Origin: Uliginosibacterium aquaticum
GTDB taxonomy: Bacteria > Pseudomonadota > Gammaproteobacteria > Burkholderiales > Rhodocyclaceae
Direction: 5' to 3'
NCBI RefSeq assembly: GCF_012972705.2
Contig: NZ_JABCSC020000006.1
Coordinates: 1-64,000 of the forward strand
DNA length: 64,000 bases
Shown here one piece after another: positions 36,663-46,420 of this stretch (positions are counted from its first letter, which is position 1; each line of letters starts with the position of its first letter). Under the pieces are notes generated by a model. The model was not told where the DNA came from, searched no databases, and saw nothing but the letters and a program-made list of their open reading frames with translations. Made by a program: the position numbers and the translations under genes.

Positions 36663-37000
36663 GCGTCAGTAACAAGCCCGCACGCTGGCAGAGCTCGGAT
36701 GAAGCGATCCGGGCTGTGCAGGTGGCTTTCGATGTGGAAGAGGCTGTGCTGTCGGCGGTGCGCCAGGCGGCCTTTGACCAGAATCTATCTACCTCGGACC
36801 AGATCCGCCAGATTTTGGGCTTGCCTGTTTCGAGCCGCCCCAAGCGGCCACGCCTGACGGTTTCGCTGGCGCAGGCGGATTACGAGATGCTCGGCGCTCG
36901 CTATGGCGTGCCTGCAGATGAGCGGCTGGCCATCAAGGAGCGTGTGACACGAGAATTGATTGCCTTCGCGCAGCATGGACAAAAGGGCAGGTCTGGCTAG
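36659..37000 (+). CDS. Small protein with two ribbon-helix-helix-like units (candidate regulator)
   Basis: 113 residues, coupled to the PspA gene by ATGA. I do not recognise a named family. Two segments read like ribbon-helix-helix units: VQVAFDV followed by a helix and NLSTSDQIRQIL (about 19-54), and RLTVSLAQADYEMLGARYG followed by a helix (about 64-104). If so it would bind short palindromic operators, and the two identical palindromes at the cluster promoter are obvious candidates. This is inference from secondary-structure pattern only. Confidence 0.65.
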   Translation: MSVSNKPARWQSSDEAIRAVQVAFDVEEAVLSAVRQAAFDQNLSTSDQIRQILGLPVSSRPKRPRLTVSLAQADYEMLGARYGVPADERLAIKERVTRELIAFAQHGQKGRSG

Positions 37001-37100
37001 GCCTGCGCCGCCTGCAAGGTCTGGCAAGGAGAATCCGCCTCCAAGCGGATTGCATCGCATAACAGGGCGCCTGGCGCGGCCCGGATGGTACGGGGGAATC

Positions 37101-37736
37101 ATGGGGAGTTTCATGGCAGCGGCTTTCAGTTATCCGACAGCGATACTGAGCGCCTTGCTGCTGGTCGTTGTCTTCTACTGGTTGCTGGCCTTGGTCGGCC
37201 TGGTGGATTTCGAAACCAGCGGCATCGAGATCGATACCGATGCGCAACTGGATGGTGATGCCGGCGACATCAGCGTGCTGGCCAGCTACATCCTCGCCAT
37301 GGGTCTCAACGGCGTGCCTTTCTCCATCGTTGTCAGCCTGCTGATCCTGATTTCCTGGACGCTCACCTGCACCGCCGCAGAATGGCTGCTGCCCTTGCTG
37401 CCCGGCAAGCTGCCTGGCCTACTGGCTGGAACACTGATCCTGCTGCTGTCACTTGCGTTGGCCATCGTGCTGACCGCTCGCATCGTGCACCCTTTGCGCA
37501 AACTCTTCGTCAGTCATAACGCGGTGTCCAACGCCAGCATCGTGGGCCAGAGCTGTCGCATCCTGACCGGCTCGGTAACCGAAAAATTCGGCCGTGCCGA
37601 AGTGGCCACGAATGGTGCGTCGATCAACATCCGGGTCTGGGCGGCCACTCCCAACACCCTGGGCAAAGGCGCCAGTGCAAGGATTCTTGAATACGAAGCC
37701 GATACCGGCCGCTATCAGGTCGCAGCCGAGCCCTGA
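37101..37736 (+). CDS. YqiJ-like inner-membrane protein with C-terminal OB-fold region
   Basis: 211 residues from the ATG at 37101 (GGGGGA just upstream). Three to four hydrophobic segments (about 10-32, 65-90, 100-130) are followed by an RIVHPLRKLFVS linker and a beta-rich C-terminal domain (about 148-211, SIVGQSCRILTGSVT...GRAEVA), consistent with the NfeD-like OB-fold of the YqiJ family. NfeD/YqiJ proteins accompany flotillins, and the flotillin gene follows after 64 bp. The acidic segment IEIDTDAQLDGDAGD between membrane spans is notable. Confidence 0.83.
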   Translation: MGSFMAAAFSYPTAILSALLLVVVFYWLLALVGLVDFETSGIEIDTDAQLDGDAGDISVLASYILAMGLNGVPFSIVVSLLILISWTLTCTAAEWLLPLLPGKLPGLLAGTLILLLSLALAIVLTARIVHPLRKLFVSHNAVSNASIVGQSCRILTGSVTEKFGRAEVATNGASINIRVWAATPNTLGKGASARILEYEADTGRYQVAAEP

Positions 37737-37800
37737 GCGCAGTCCTTCATCACACCCCGTCACTAGTCACTCTCCATCCTTCTTATCCTGAGGATCTTTC

Positions 37801-39903
37801 ATGGAACCGATTTACGTCGCCGCAGGCCTGGGCGCTCTCTTTCTGCTGGTCATCTTCGCGATGTTTGCCAAGTTCTACCGCAAGGTGGAACAGGGCTACG
37901 CGATGATCGTGAACACCCTGCGTGCCGAGCCCGAGGTTACTTTCACCGGCCGCATGGTGTATCCCATCATCCACAAGGCCGAGATGATGGATATCGCGCT
38001 CAAGACGGTGGAGATCGACCGCACCGGCAATGAAGGCCTGATCTGCCAGGACAACATCCGCGCCGATATCAAGGTGAAGTTCTTCGTGCGGGTGAACAAG
38101 ACTTCCGAAGACGTGCTCAAGGTGGCACAGGGGATCGGCTGCGAGCGTGCCTCCAGTCCGGAGACGCTCGAAGAGCTGTTTTCCTCCAAGTTTTCCGAAG
38201 CCCTCAAGACGGTTGGCAAGGCGATGGATTTCGTCGAGCTCTATCAGGCGCGTGACAAGTTCCGCGACGAGATCATCCGCCAGATTGGCGATGATCTTTC
38301 CGGCTATGTGCTGGAAGACGCAGCCATTGATTACCTTGAGCAGACGCCGCTCTCCAAGCTCGATCCGCACAACATCCTCGATGCCCAGGGCATCAAGAAA
38401 ATTACCGAGCTGACGGCGGTCGAAAATGTGCGCACCAATGAACTGCGTCGTAACGAAGAGATGCAGATCAAGAAGAAAGACGTTGAAACCAAGGAAACCC
38501 TGCTCGAACTGGAGCGTCAGCAGGCCGATGCAGAAGCTCGCCAGGCACGCGAGGTTGCCAATGTGCGGGCGCGTGAAAAAGCCGAGTCCGACAAGGTGGC
38601 CGCCGAGGAACACACCAAGGCTGAACTGGCGCGCCTGCAATCCGAACAGCTGATCGCGGTGCAGCAGGAAAACGTGCTGCGCGAGAAGGAAGTGGCGGAG
38701 AACAATCGCAAGCGTGCCGTGGCCATCGAAGAGGAAAAGGTCACCCGGGCCCGTGAGCTGGAGATTGTGGATCGCGAGAAGGAAGTCACGCTGCAGGAAA
38801 TCGAACGGGACAAGGCTGTTGAAGTGCAGAAGAAGGCGATTGCCGACGTGGTGCGCGAGCGCATCGTGGTAGAGCGTACGGTTGCCGAGCAGGAAGAAGC
38901 GATCAAGGAATTGCGTGTCGTGGCCGAGGCCGATCGCACCAAGAAGGCCGTCGTGATCACCGCCGAAGGCAAGGCAGAAGAGCAGCTGGTGCTGGAAGTG
39001 AAGGCGGCCGAGGCCGAGGAGCGGCGTGCCCGTCACAAGGCGGCCGAGGAGCTGACCCTGGCAGAAGCCAAGCTCAAGGTGGCCGAGAAGCAGGCCGAGG
39101 GCAAGAAGCGCGAGGCCGAGGGCGTGGAAGCCATGGCCGCTGCACCGGGCCTGGCCGACGCGAGGGTTCTGATGGTGTCCGCCGATGCCAAGGAAAAGCA
39201 GGGCATGGTCGATGCCAAGGTGAAGATCGCCGAGGCCGAGGCCGTCAGCAAATATGGTCTGGCCGAAGCCGACGCCTTGCGTGCCAAGATGGATGCTGAA
39301 GCCGAGGGCAAGGAAAAGCTTGGCCTGGCCGATGTGCATGTCCGCAGTGCGGATGCCGATGCCACTGTCAAATCCGGTCAGGCTGAAGCCCAGGTCATTG
39401 AAGCCCGCTTCCAGGCTGAGGCCAAGGGCTTGCGCGAGAAGTTCGATGCCATGAAGGTGATGAGCCAGGACACGCGCGAGCACGAGGAATTCCGCATGCG
39501 TCTGGAACGCGCGCATACCGAAACCATGGCTGGTATCGAAGCGCAGAGCGGCATCGCCAAGGACCAGGCCGAGGTACTGGGCACCGCACTGGCCAACGCC
39601 AAGATCGATATCGTGGGAGGCCAGGGCGATTACTTCGACAGCTTCGTGCGCGCCCTGTCTATCGGCAAGGGTATCGACGGCGCGATTGCCAAGAGCGATA
39701 CGCTGAAGATCGGCCTCAAGGATCACTTGAGCGGTGAGCGTGACATGGTGGGTGATGTGCGCGACATCATTGGTGCGCTCGGAGGCTCCGCAGCTGAGCT
39801 GCAGAACCTCAGCGTGGCGGCTTTGCTGACCAAGGTGGCGCGCGATGGCAATGACAGCCAGAAGGCTGCGCTGCAGAGCCTGATCGATGGTTTCCGCAAG
39901 TAA
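37801..39903 (+). CDS. Flotillin-like protein (YqiK type) with extended coiled coil
   Basis: 700 residues: an N-terminal membrane anchor (about 5-25), an SPFH/Band-7 domain (about 35-205), then a very long charged coiled coil (about 215-560) dominated by K/E/A and AEA- or AEG-type repeats, and a C-terminal region (about 580-700, VGGQGDYFDSFVRALSIGKGIDG). E. coli YqiK is near 550 residues, so the coiled coil is longer here. Flotillins form membrane-domain scaffolds with NfeD-like partners. It is the central scaffold gene of the cluster, between the YqiJ-like and TerB-like genes. Confidence 0.92.
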   Translation: MEPIYVAAGLGALFLLVIFAMFAKFYRKVEQGYAMIVNTLRAEPEVTFTGRMVYPIIHKAEMMDIALKTVEIDRTGNEGLICQDNIRADIKVKFFVRVNKTSEDVLKVAQGIGCERASSPETLEELFSSKFSEALKTVGKAMDFVELYQARDKFRDEIIRQIGDDLSGYVLEDAAIDYLEQTPLSKLDPHNILDAQGIKKITELTAVENVRTNELRRNEEMQIKKKDVETKETLLELERQQADAEARQAREVANVRAREKAESDKVAAEEHTKAELARLQSEQLIAVQQENVLREKEVAENNRKRAVAIEEEKVTRARELEIVDREKEVTLQEIERDKAVEVQKKAIADVVRERIVVERTVAEQEEAIKELRVVAEADRTKKAVVITAEGKAEEQLVLEVKAAEAEERRARHKAAEELTLAEAKLKVAEKQAEGKKREAEGVEAMAAAPGLADARVLMVSADAKEKQGMVDAKVKIAEAEAVSKYGLAEADALRAKMDAEAEGKEKLGLADVHVRSADADATVKSGQAEAQVIEARFQAEAKGLREKFDAMKVMSQDTREHEEFRMRLERAHTETMAGIEAQSGIAKDQAEVLGTALANAKIDIVGGQGDYFDSFVRALSIGKGIDGAIAKSDTLKIGLKDHLSGERDMVGDVRDIIGALGGSAAELQNLSVAALLTKVARDGNDSQKAALQSLIDGFRK

Positions 39904-39918
39904 CAAGGAGCCGATGCA

Positions 39919-40158
39919 ATGAGCGAGAACCGTGATTACCTGGAGATAGCTTTCCGCTCCATCGAGTGTTTTTCCGACGATGGCAAGCTGCGCGTGGACG
40001 AGTTGCAGAAGCTGGTCGATGTCGCTTTGCGCGATGGAGTGGTGGATGCCAACGAGAAGCGCGTGTTGCGCAACATCCTGCGTCGCCTCAAGACCGATGA
40101 GCTGACGCCGGACATGCTCGCAAAGATCGACGCCGTACGCGCGGCAACGGGCATCTGA
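39919..40158 (+). CDS. TerB-like small helical protein
   Basis: 79 residues, all-helical by composition. The segment GKLRVDELQKLVDVALRDGVVDANEKRVLRNIL resembles the core of TerB domains, where a pair of helices with an acidic D-G-x-x-D turn is thought to bind metal. TerB proteins belong to tellurite and stress-response systems. A Shine-Dalgarno AAGGAG precedes the ATG by 9 nt, and the gene lies 15 bp after the flotillin gene. Confidence 0.72.
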   Translation: MSENRDYLEIAFRSIECFSDDGKLRVDELQKLVDVALRDGVVDANEKRVLRNILRRLKTDELTPDMLAKIDAVRAATGI

Positions 40159-40170
40159 TGGGCGCGCGCG

Positions 40171-40329
40171 TTGCTTGCAACTGTGCGCCACGCGCTGAGC
40201 GGGTGCGTTTCGAGCTCGCGTAGCAAACATGGGGATGCCTGTATTGACGAGATCAAACGCGTGCGCGAATGGCTTGATGGCCAAGCGCAGCGCGACGAGT
40301 TGATTGCGTTGCTGCGCGCAGGTTGGTAA
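40171..40329 (+). CDS. Possible small ORF (no ATG)
   Basis: An open frame of about 52 codons with TTG (40171) or GTG (40183) as the only starts ends at TAA 40327-40329. The C-terminal half (DEIKRVREWLDGQAQRDEL) looks like a charged amphipathic helix. It fills the gap between the TerB-like and giant ATPase genes. There is no recognisable domain and no good ribosome site. Confidence 0.25.
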   Translation: MLATVRHALSGCVSSSRSKHGDACIDEIKRVREWLDGQAQRDELIALLRAGW

Positions 40330-40364
40330 TCAAGCCCCGCTTGCGGGGGCGCTGAACATTCAAG

Positions 40365-43300
40365 ATGGCGAAGATGGACGACACCTCACAAACGCAACCC
40401 GCAAGCAGCCAGGCCGAAAGCATGCTGGCTGGCAGCAGCAGCTACGATCTGCTCAAGAAACGCTTGAGCGATCAGGGCGATGTGCTGCTGGCCCAGGCTT
40501 CTGCGCTCAATGCTGCGCGCGTCGCAGCCTTCGGCAAGTCTGATCAGGCGCTGATCCTGCGCGCGCGTGCGCGCACCGAAAACAACTGCGTGGCGCGCGA
40601 CATCGTGCGCATCGGCGAGCTGCTGTTGTTCGGTTTCAACGTCACCCTGGGCCTGCGCCGTGAAACCGCGCCTGGCGACGTGTTTGCCCTGTATCGGCTG
40701 GCCTCCAGCGAGGGCGCCGATGAGCTGGAAAGCGTGCCGCTGGCCGGCAGCTTCCTCGAGGACACGCGCTTCGGTTCCGATTTTCGCGAGCTCTACGCCT
40801 ACTACAAGCAGGCGCAGCTGATCCAGTTGCGGGTGACGCAGGACAAGTTGCTCGCGGCTTTCCGGATTGGTGCACAGCTGGGCGATGTGCGGGTGTTCCG
40901 CTGGAACATCGATCGGGATGGCGCGCTCACTTACCTCGACAATCGTGGCGAGCGCGACATGGCTTTGCCGCCTACCCACGATTTCGAGTGGATTCCCACC
41001 ACCCGCGAAGATCACGTGGGTGGCAAGCATCCGCATGTGAACATCCTTGACACCGTGTTTGTGGAAACGGTTGGCGGGGATCTCACGATCAAGATCGAGA
41101 ACAATAGCGAGACCGGGCTGGGCATCCATTCCGAGCCGGTCGAGGATCGTAATCAGTCGCTGGCGGACGCCGAGATTGCCTACGCCAGGCTCGGTTCGCT
41201 GATCCTGCTGCGCGTGCGCCCGTATCGCGAGCAGCTTGAACGTTATCTGGTCTACAACATCCGCACCCAGCAAGTGCTCCGCATCGATGCCATTGGCAAG
41301 GCCTGCGTGCAGTTGCCGGAAGACCACGGCATCATTTTCCCCGGCGGTTATTACCTGCAGTCCGGCGAATCGAAGCGTTTCGACATGCCTGGTGAGGTGG
41401 TCGACAACCTGCGTTTCAAGCGCATGATCCGTTCGCCCAATGGCGAGGATGTGCTGTACGTCTTCTATGCGCCGGGCATCGGCCACTACGGCCTGTTCAC
41501 CTACAACCTGATCAACAAGAGTCTGGCCACGCCCATTCTCTCCAATGGCTACGCACGCTATCCGGATGGCCGGGTGCTGGTCTTCATGGCCGATAGCGGC
41601 GAGCCGACCCGCGTGCACCCCATGCAGCTGTGGCAGACGCCCTTCTGCAGCGAGGAACACGCGGCAGCTTCCCCCAAGGCGCAAGGATTTTTCGGTCGCG
41701 TCGGCAATGCTGAGCTGGTTCGCGGCATATCCGAACTGATGGCCATTGCGCGTGCCCTGCGCGAACAAACCCCTACCCGCACGGCCTACGAAGATCTGAT
41801 CCGTCAGTGTGTGCGTGTGCAGGATGCTTACTTCTGGCTTGATGCTAACGAGGCAGGCGGCCTGCTTTCCGGCCTGAAGCAGATTGCAGAAGGCGCCCGC
41901 CAGACGCTCGACGAGTTCGAGAAAGTCGACAGCATCCGGCGTGAATCGGCGGCGGCACTCACGCGTGCCCAGAGTGAGCAGCGGGTATTGATGACTGATG
42001 TGGCCAGCATGCTCTGGCACAAACCGGATGATTTCGTGCAGGCCTTGAGCCGCCTGCGTGAGCAGCGTGGCAAGTTGCTGTCCCTGCGCGAGCTGCGCTA
42101 TGTCGAGTTGGGCGTGATCGATACGCTGGATGCCGATCTGGCTGCCGAACAGGGCCGGGTGGGCGAGCGTGCCGTGCAGTTCCTGGCGGGGGATGCCGCC
42201 TTCAACGGCTATCGCGAGGCGCTCGCCAGGCTGGCTAGCGAATTGTTGCAGGCCGGCAATACCAGCGAGATTGATCGAATACTGGCGGCGCTGGATCAAA
42301 CGGCCAGCGGCCTCGATCTGCTCACCGAGCAGCTGGGCAGTTTGCCCGGTGGCGATGCGGTGATGCGCACGCGTATCCTGGACCAGATCGGCGCGGTGTA
42401 TGCCGAAGCCAATCGCCTACGAGCCGAAGCACGCCGCACCCGTAAAGGCCTGGGGGCGACTGAATCCGCAGCGGAGTTCGGCGCGCAGTTCAAGCTCTTC
42501 GGGCAGGCTGTCGAGAACGCGCTGGATTTTGCCGATACGCCGGAGAAGTGCGATGACGCGCTGACGCGTCTGCTGGCCCAGCTTGAGGAGCTTGAAGGGC
42601 GCTTCATCGAGCAGGAGGCTTACATTGCCGATATCGCCAGCAAGCGCGAATCGGTCTATGAGGCCATCACCGCGCGCAAGCAGAGTCTGCTCGAAGCGCG
42701 CCAGCGCCGCAGCCAGGCGCTGGTGGATGCGGCCGAGCGGATCCTGGAGGGCGTGCAGCGGCGTGTCGCGCAGCTGATCGATCTGCCCGCCGTGCATAGC
42801 TACTTTGCCGGTGACCCCTTGCTCGGCAAGCTGCGCAAGCTGATCGAAGAGCTGCGGGCCATGAACGCCGCCGTGGCCGCAGATGAGCTGGATACGCGCC
42901 TGAAAACTGCACGCGATCAAGCCCAGCGCGCAGTCCGGGACCGTGCTGAACTGGTCAGCGATGGTGGCAATGCACTGCGCCTGGGCAAGCACGCCTTCAC
43001 GGTCAGCCGTCAGGCGCTGGATATCACGCTGGCGCCGCGCGATGGCAGCCTCTTCTACCACCTCACCGGTACCGACTATTTCGCACCGGTCGCGGATGCG
43101 CGTCTGGATGCACTCAAAGCCTACTGGCAGCAAAGCCTGATCTCCGAGAGCGCTGCCCTGTACCGTGCCGAGTACCTGGCTGGCAGCTTGCTGGAGTCCG
43201 TGCTGGAAGGCCGGGGGCCGGTGGCATGGGATGCGCTGCAAACGCTGTGCTCACAGTCGGAAGGCGCGGCGCAGCTTGCTGAGCTGGTGCGCAAACACGC

Positions 43301-45632
43301 TGCCGAGCGCTATCAGGAGGGATATCAGAAGGGTGTGCACGACAGCGATGCCCTGCAGATCCTGACGCATCTGGTCGGCATGCAGTCTGAAGCGGGTCTG
43401 CTCGCGTTTGGGCCGCTGGAGCGGGCCTGGGCTCAGCTGTTCTGGTTCCACGGCTGTTTCGATGCCGAGCGTGATACCTGGGCGCGCGGAGCCCGCGCCG
43501 CCGAGCAGATGCGCACGCTGTTTGGCGCACGGGCCAGCTTTGAGCGTCTGGTGGGCGAGGTGGCCCGTAGCATGGCTGGCTTCATGCAGCCCTTTGGTCT
43601 GCCAGATGGACTCGATGAGGCTGCGGTGCTGACGCTGCAGGAGCGCGCTGCCGAATATCTGGTTAGCCAGTTGGCCAGCGAGCGTGGCGTGGAGGCCTGG
43701 GTGATTGCGGCCGCCGGTGAGGATCTGGCGGCCGAACTTGTTCGCCAGCTCGAGCGGGCCGGCAAGCTCAGCGCCTGGCAGCAGGATCTTGCCCATGCCC
43801 AGCCTGCCGAGCGTTGGGCGCTAGCCTGTGAATGGCTGCGCGCCTTCGATGCGGCACAAGCACAGTCTGCCGCAGCCTGGGTGCCCGACGCGGCCATTCA
43901 GCTGGCCCAGCCGGCCCAGCGCCTGCGTGTGAACGCCCAGCTGGACCGGGAGCTGCAGGGCCTGCTCGGTGAACATCCGCGTATCGTCGGTGGTGTATTG
44001 CGTCTGAACCTGAATGATTTCTGGCAACGCTACATCGCGCACTGCCGCAGCGTGGTGCCTGCCTTCACTGCCTTGCAGGCCTTGCGCCAGGAACTTATTG
44101 GCCGCGAGAAGACGCGCCTGCGTCTGGCCCAGTTTCAGGCCAAACCTCTGGCCACCTTCGTGCGTAACCGCCTGATCGATGAAGTCTATCTGCCCATCGT
44201 GGGCGATAACCTCGCCAAGCAGCTGGGCACGGTGGGTGAAGGTAATCGCACCGATCGCATGGGCATGCTGCTGTTGATCTCGCCACCGGGCTATGGCAAG
44301 ACCACCCTGATGGAGTATGTGGCGGACCGTCTGGGCCTGGTTTTCGTGCGCATCAACTGCCCGGTGCTGGGGCATGAGGTGACCGGGCTGGACCCGGCCA
44401 GCGCTGCCCATGCTGCGGCCCGGCAGGAGCTGGAGAAGCTCAACCTCGGCCTCGCCATGGGCAGCAATGTGATGCTGTATCTGGATGACATCCAGCACAC
44501 CAGTCCGGAATTCCTGCAGAAATTCATTGCGCTTGCCGATGGTACGCGCCGCATCGAAGGCGTATGGGACGGCCAGCCTCGCACCTACGACATGCGCGGC
44601 AAACGCTTCGCCGTGGTGATGGCAGGCAATCCCTATACCGAGTCAGGCGACGTGTTCCGGATCCCGGACATGCTGGCCAACCGCGCGGATATCTACAATC
44701 TCGGTGATGTGCTGGCGGGCCGCGAAGCGGTGTTTGCGCTGTCCTACATCGAGAACGCGATCACCGCCAATCCGGTATTGTTGCCGCTGGCCTCGCGCGA
44801 CCCGAAGGATGTGCACCGCCTGGTGCGCCTGGCCGAAGGCGAGGAAGTGCCGGGCAGCGAGTTCTCGCATGCTTACAGCGCTCAGGAACTGGATGAACTC
44901 ACTGCCCTGCTGCAGCGCCTGTTCCGTGCCCGCAACATGCTGCTGAAAGTGAATGCCAGCTACATCGCGTCAGCCGCGCAGCAGGAGGATTACCGCAGCG
45001 AACCGCCCTTCAAGCTGCAGGGCAGTTACCGCAATATGAGCAAGCTTGCCGCGCGGATTACGCCCCTGATGACGGAGCAGGAGCTGGATTCCCTGCTGCG
45101 TGACCACTATCGCGGTGAGGCTCAGACTCTCACGACCGGCGCCGAAGAGAACCTGCTCAAACTGGCCCACCTGCTTGAAGCGCCAACGCCTGATGAGCAG
45201 GCGCGCTGGCAGGAAATCCGGGATGAGTTCATGCGTCTTCGCAAACTCGGTGGCAGCGATGACGGCAGCACGCGAATTGCCAATACCGTGCTCGATCTGG
45301 CCCGGGCCGTCGACGGTCTCAAGCGCGATTCGCGCCTGGATGACAGCCTGCGCCAGGGGCTTACGGCGCTGGCGGAAACGCTTGGCGCGATCAAGCCCAA
45401 GATCACCATCACGAACGCTGCGCCGGATCTGGCTGGCCTGGGCGAGTCCCTCAAAGGCATGACGGATGCCTACGACCGGGTGCTGCTGCCGCTGGTGACG
45501 GCCACTTACCACAAGATGAAACTGGACCACACGCTGTGGGAAGAAATGAAGCGCATGTCCGGTTACGTTGAAAAACTTGAAAAATCACTCGAAGCCGGGG
45601 CTGGCCGCAGCAAATCCGGTGACAAGGCCTGA
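40365..45632 (+). CDS. Giant DUF3686 / AAA ATPase (annotated elsewhere as 'DNA repair ATPase')
   Basis: 1755 residues. The N-terminal and middle about 1280 residues are largely helical and beta-rich sequence with DUF3686 character and long coiled-coil stretches (about 500-760). A C-terminal AAA domain (about 1290-1500) has Walker A PPGYGKTT (K1312), Walker B LYLDDIQ (D1374, D1375) and a sensor-like VVMAGNPYTESGD. A final helical region (about 1590-1755) follows. The family is linked to DNA repair only by annotation. Its placement with flotillin, PspA and a nuclease suggests an ATP-driven module in a membrane or stress response. The start may be 40365 or 40374. Confidence 0.85.
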   Translation: MAKMDDTSQTQPASSQAESMLAGSSSYDLLKKRLSDQGDVLLAQASALNAARVAAFGKSDQALILRARARTENNCVARDIVRIGELLLFGFNVTLGLRRETAPGDVFALYRLASSEGADELESVPLAGSFLEDTRFGSDFRELYAYYKQAQLIQLRVTQDKLLAAFRIGAQLGDVRVFRWNIDRDGALTYLDNRGERDMALPPTHDFEWIPTTREDHVGGKHPHVNILDTVFVETVGGDLTIKIENNSETGLGIHSEPVEDRNQSLADAEIAYARLGSLILLRVRPYREQLERYLVYNIRTQQVLRIDAIGKACVQLPEDHGIIFPGGYYLQSGESKRFDMPGEVVDNLRFKRMIRSPNGEDVLYVFYAPGIGHYGLFTYNLINKSLATPILSNGYARYPDGRVLVFMADSGEPTRVHPMQLWQTPFCSEEHAAASPKAQGFFGRVGNAELVRGISELMAIARALREQTPTRTAYEDLIRQCVRVQDAYFWLDANEAGGLLSGLKQIAEGARQTLDEFEKVDSIRRESAAALTRAQSEQRVLMTDVASMLWHKPDDFVQALSRLREQRGKLLSLRELRYVELGVIDTLDADLAAEQGRVGERAVQFLAGDAAFNGYREALARLASELLQAGNTSEIDRILAALDQTASGLDLLTEQLGSLPGGDAVMRTRILDQIGAVYAEANRLRAEARRTRKGLGATESAAEFGAQFKLFGQAVENALDFADTPEKCDDALTRLLAQLEELEGRFIEQEAYIADIASKRESVYEAITARKQSLLEARQRRSQALVDAAERILEGVQRRVAQLIDLPAVHSYFAGDPLLGKLRKLIEELRAMNAAVAADELDTRLKTARDQAQRAVRDRAELVSDGGNALRLGKHAFTVSRQALDITLAPRDGSLFYHLTGTDYFAPVADARLDALKAYWQQSLISESAALYRAEYLAGSLLESVLEGRGPVAWDALQTLCSQSEGAAQLAELVRKHAAERYQEGYQKGVHDSDALQILTHLVGMQSEAGLLAFGPLERAWAQLFWFHGCFDAERDTWARGARAAEQMRTLFGARASFERLVGEVARSMAGFMQPFGLPDGLDEAAVLTLQERAAEYLVSQLASERGVEAWVIAAAGEDLAAELVRQLERAGKLSAWQQDLAHAQPAERWALACEWLRAFDAAQAQSAAAWVPDAAIQLAQPAQRLRVNAQLDRELQGLLGEHPRIVGGVLRLNLNDFWQRYIAHCRSVVPAFTALQALRQELIGREKTRLRLAQFQAKPLATFVRNRLIDEVYLPIVGDNLAKQLGTVGEGNRTDRMGMLLLISPPGYGKTTLMEYVADRLGLVFVRINCPVLGHEVTGLDPASAAHAAARQELEKLNLGLAMGSNVMLYLDDIQHTSPEFLQKFIALADGTRRIEGVWDGQPRTYDMRGKRFAVVMAGNPYTESGDVFRIPDMLANRADIYNLGDVLAGREAVFALSYIENAITANPVLLPLASRDPKDVHRLVRLAEGEEVPGSEFSHAYSAQELDELTALLQRLFRARNMLLKVNASYIASAAQQEDYRSEPPFKLQGSYRNMSKLAARITPLMTEQELDSLLRDHYRGEAQTLTTGAEENLLKLAHLLEAPTPDEQARWQEIRDEFMRLRKLGGSDDGSTRIANTVLDLARAVDGLKRDSRLDDSLRQGLTALAETLGAIKPKITITNAAPDLAGLGESLKGMTDAYDRVLLPLVTATYHKMKLDHTLWEEMKRMSGYVEKLEKSLEAGAGRSKSGDKA

Positions 45633-45650
45633 GCGAGGAGAAGCAAGCGA

Positions 45651-46412
45651 ATGAAGCGAACCCAGTATGCCTGGCCCCTGCCAGAGGCCATCAACGCTCG
45701 CCTGGGCAGCGAGAGCTGGGGCGCCCAGCGCGCCATCTTCGAGGCCGGGCATTTGCTGCTCGTGCTGCACACGCCGCCGCGTGGCGATGGTAACGAGCGT
45801 GAGCACGAAGTCTTCCTGCGGCTGCCCGAAGGCAAGTGGATGCACAAGGGGCTGGATCGCGGCGAGCATGCTCTGAACAAATACCTGGAGGACTATCTTG
45901 GCCTGCATGCCGAGCTGGAAAGGCGCTTCGAGAAAGCACACGGCATCGACGCGCTGTTTGCCATCATTGACAGCCTGATTCCGATTGCACGTGCCTCTGC
46001 CAACATGAAGGCTGCTCTGCAGTCTGCCCGCGAGCAACTGGGCAATGACCCGCGCATCATCGATTTCCGAGATCGCAGCGTCGAGATCGCGCGTGGTTTC
46101 GAGCTTCTGTTGGCGGATGCCCGCCTGGCGCTGGAGTTCCGCCTGGCGCGCAGCGCTGAGGAACAGACCCGGGCCGCAGAGGCTGGCAACCGGGCCCAGC
46201 ACAAGCTCAATATCCTGGCCGCTATCGCCTTTCCGTTGATGAGCGTGTCGGCCGTATTCGGCATGAATCTGCACAGCGGGCTGGAACAGATGTCGGCGCT
46301 GCTTTTCTGGCTGGTGTTCATTGGCGGGCTCGGGCTCGGCATGCTGGTCAAGAGCTGGATCGGCGTCAGTGCGCTCGAAGCGGGCAGCAAGAAGAAGTCC
46401 GGACGATCCTAA
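45651..46412 (+). CDS. Reduced CorA-like membrane protein
   Basis: 253 residues. The C-terminal about 70 residues hold two membrane segments with G204-M205-N206 at the end of the first (FGMNL), the selectivity signature of CorA Mg2+ channels. A long helix (about 95-185, AEEQTRAAEAGNRAQHKLNILAAI) leads into it as in CorA. The N-terminal domain is much shorter than in transport-type CorA and differs in sequence, so this may be an ion-gated or effector version. GAGGAG lies upstream; it follows the giant ATPase by 18 bp. Confidence 0.75.
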   Translation: MKRTQYAWPLPEAINARLGSESWGAQRAIFEAGHLLLVLHTPPRGDGNEREHEVFLRLPEGKWMHKGLDRGEHALNKYLEDYLGLHAELERRFEKAHGIDALFAIIDSLIPIARASANMKAALQSAREQLGNDPRIIDFRDRSVEIARGFELLLADARLALEFRLARSAEEQTRAAEAGNRAQHKLNILAAIAFPLMSVSAVFGMNLHSGLEQMSALLFWLVFIGGLGLGMLVKSWIGVSALEAGSKKKSGRS

Positions 46413-46420
46413 GCGCCGCC

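Noticed and set aside
40332..40350. GC-rich hairpin before the giant ATPase gene as a terminator
   Set aside because: No T-run follows and it stands between genes of one cluster; more likely a structural or attenuating element, or chance.
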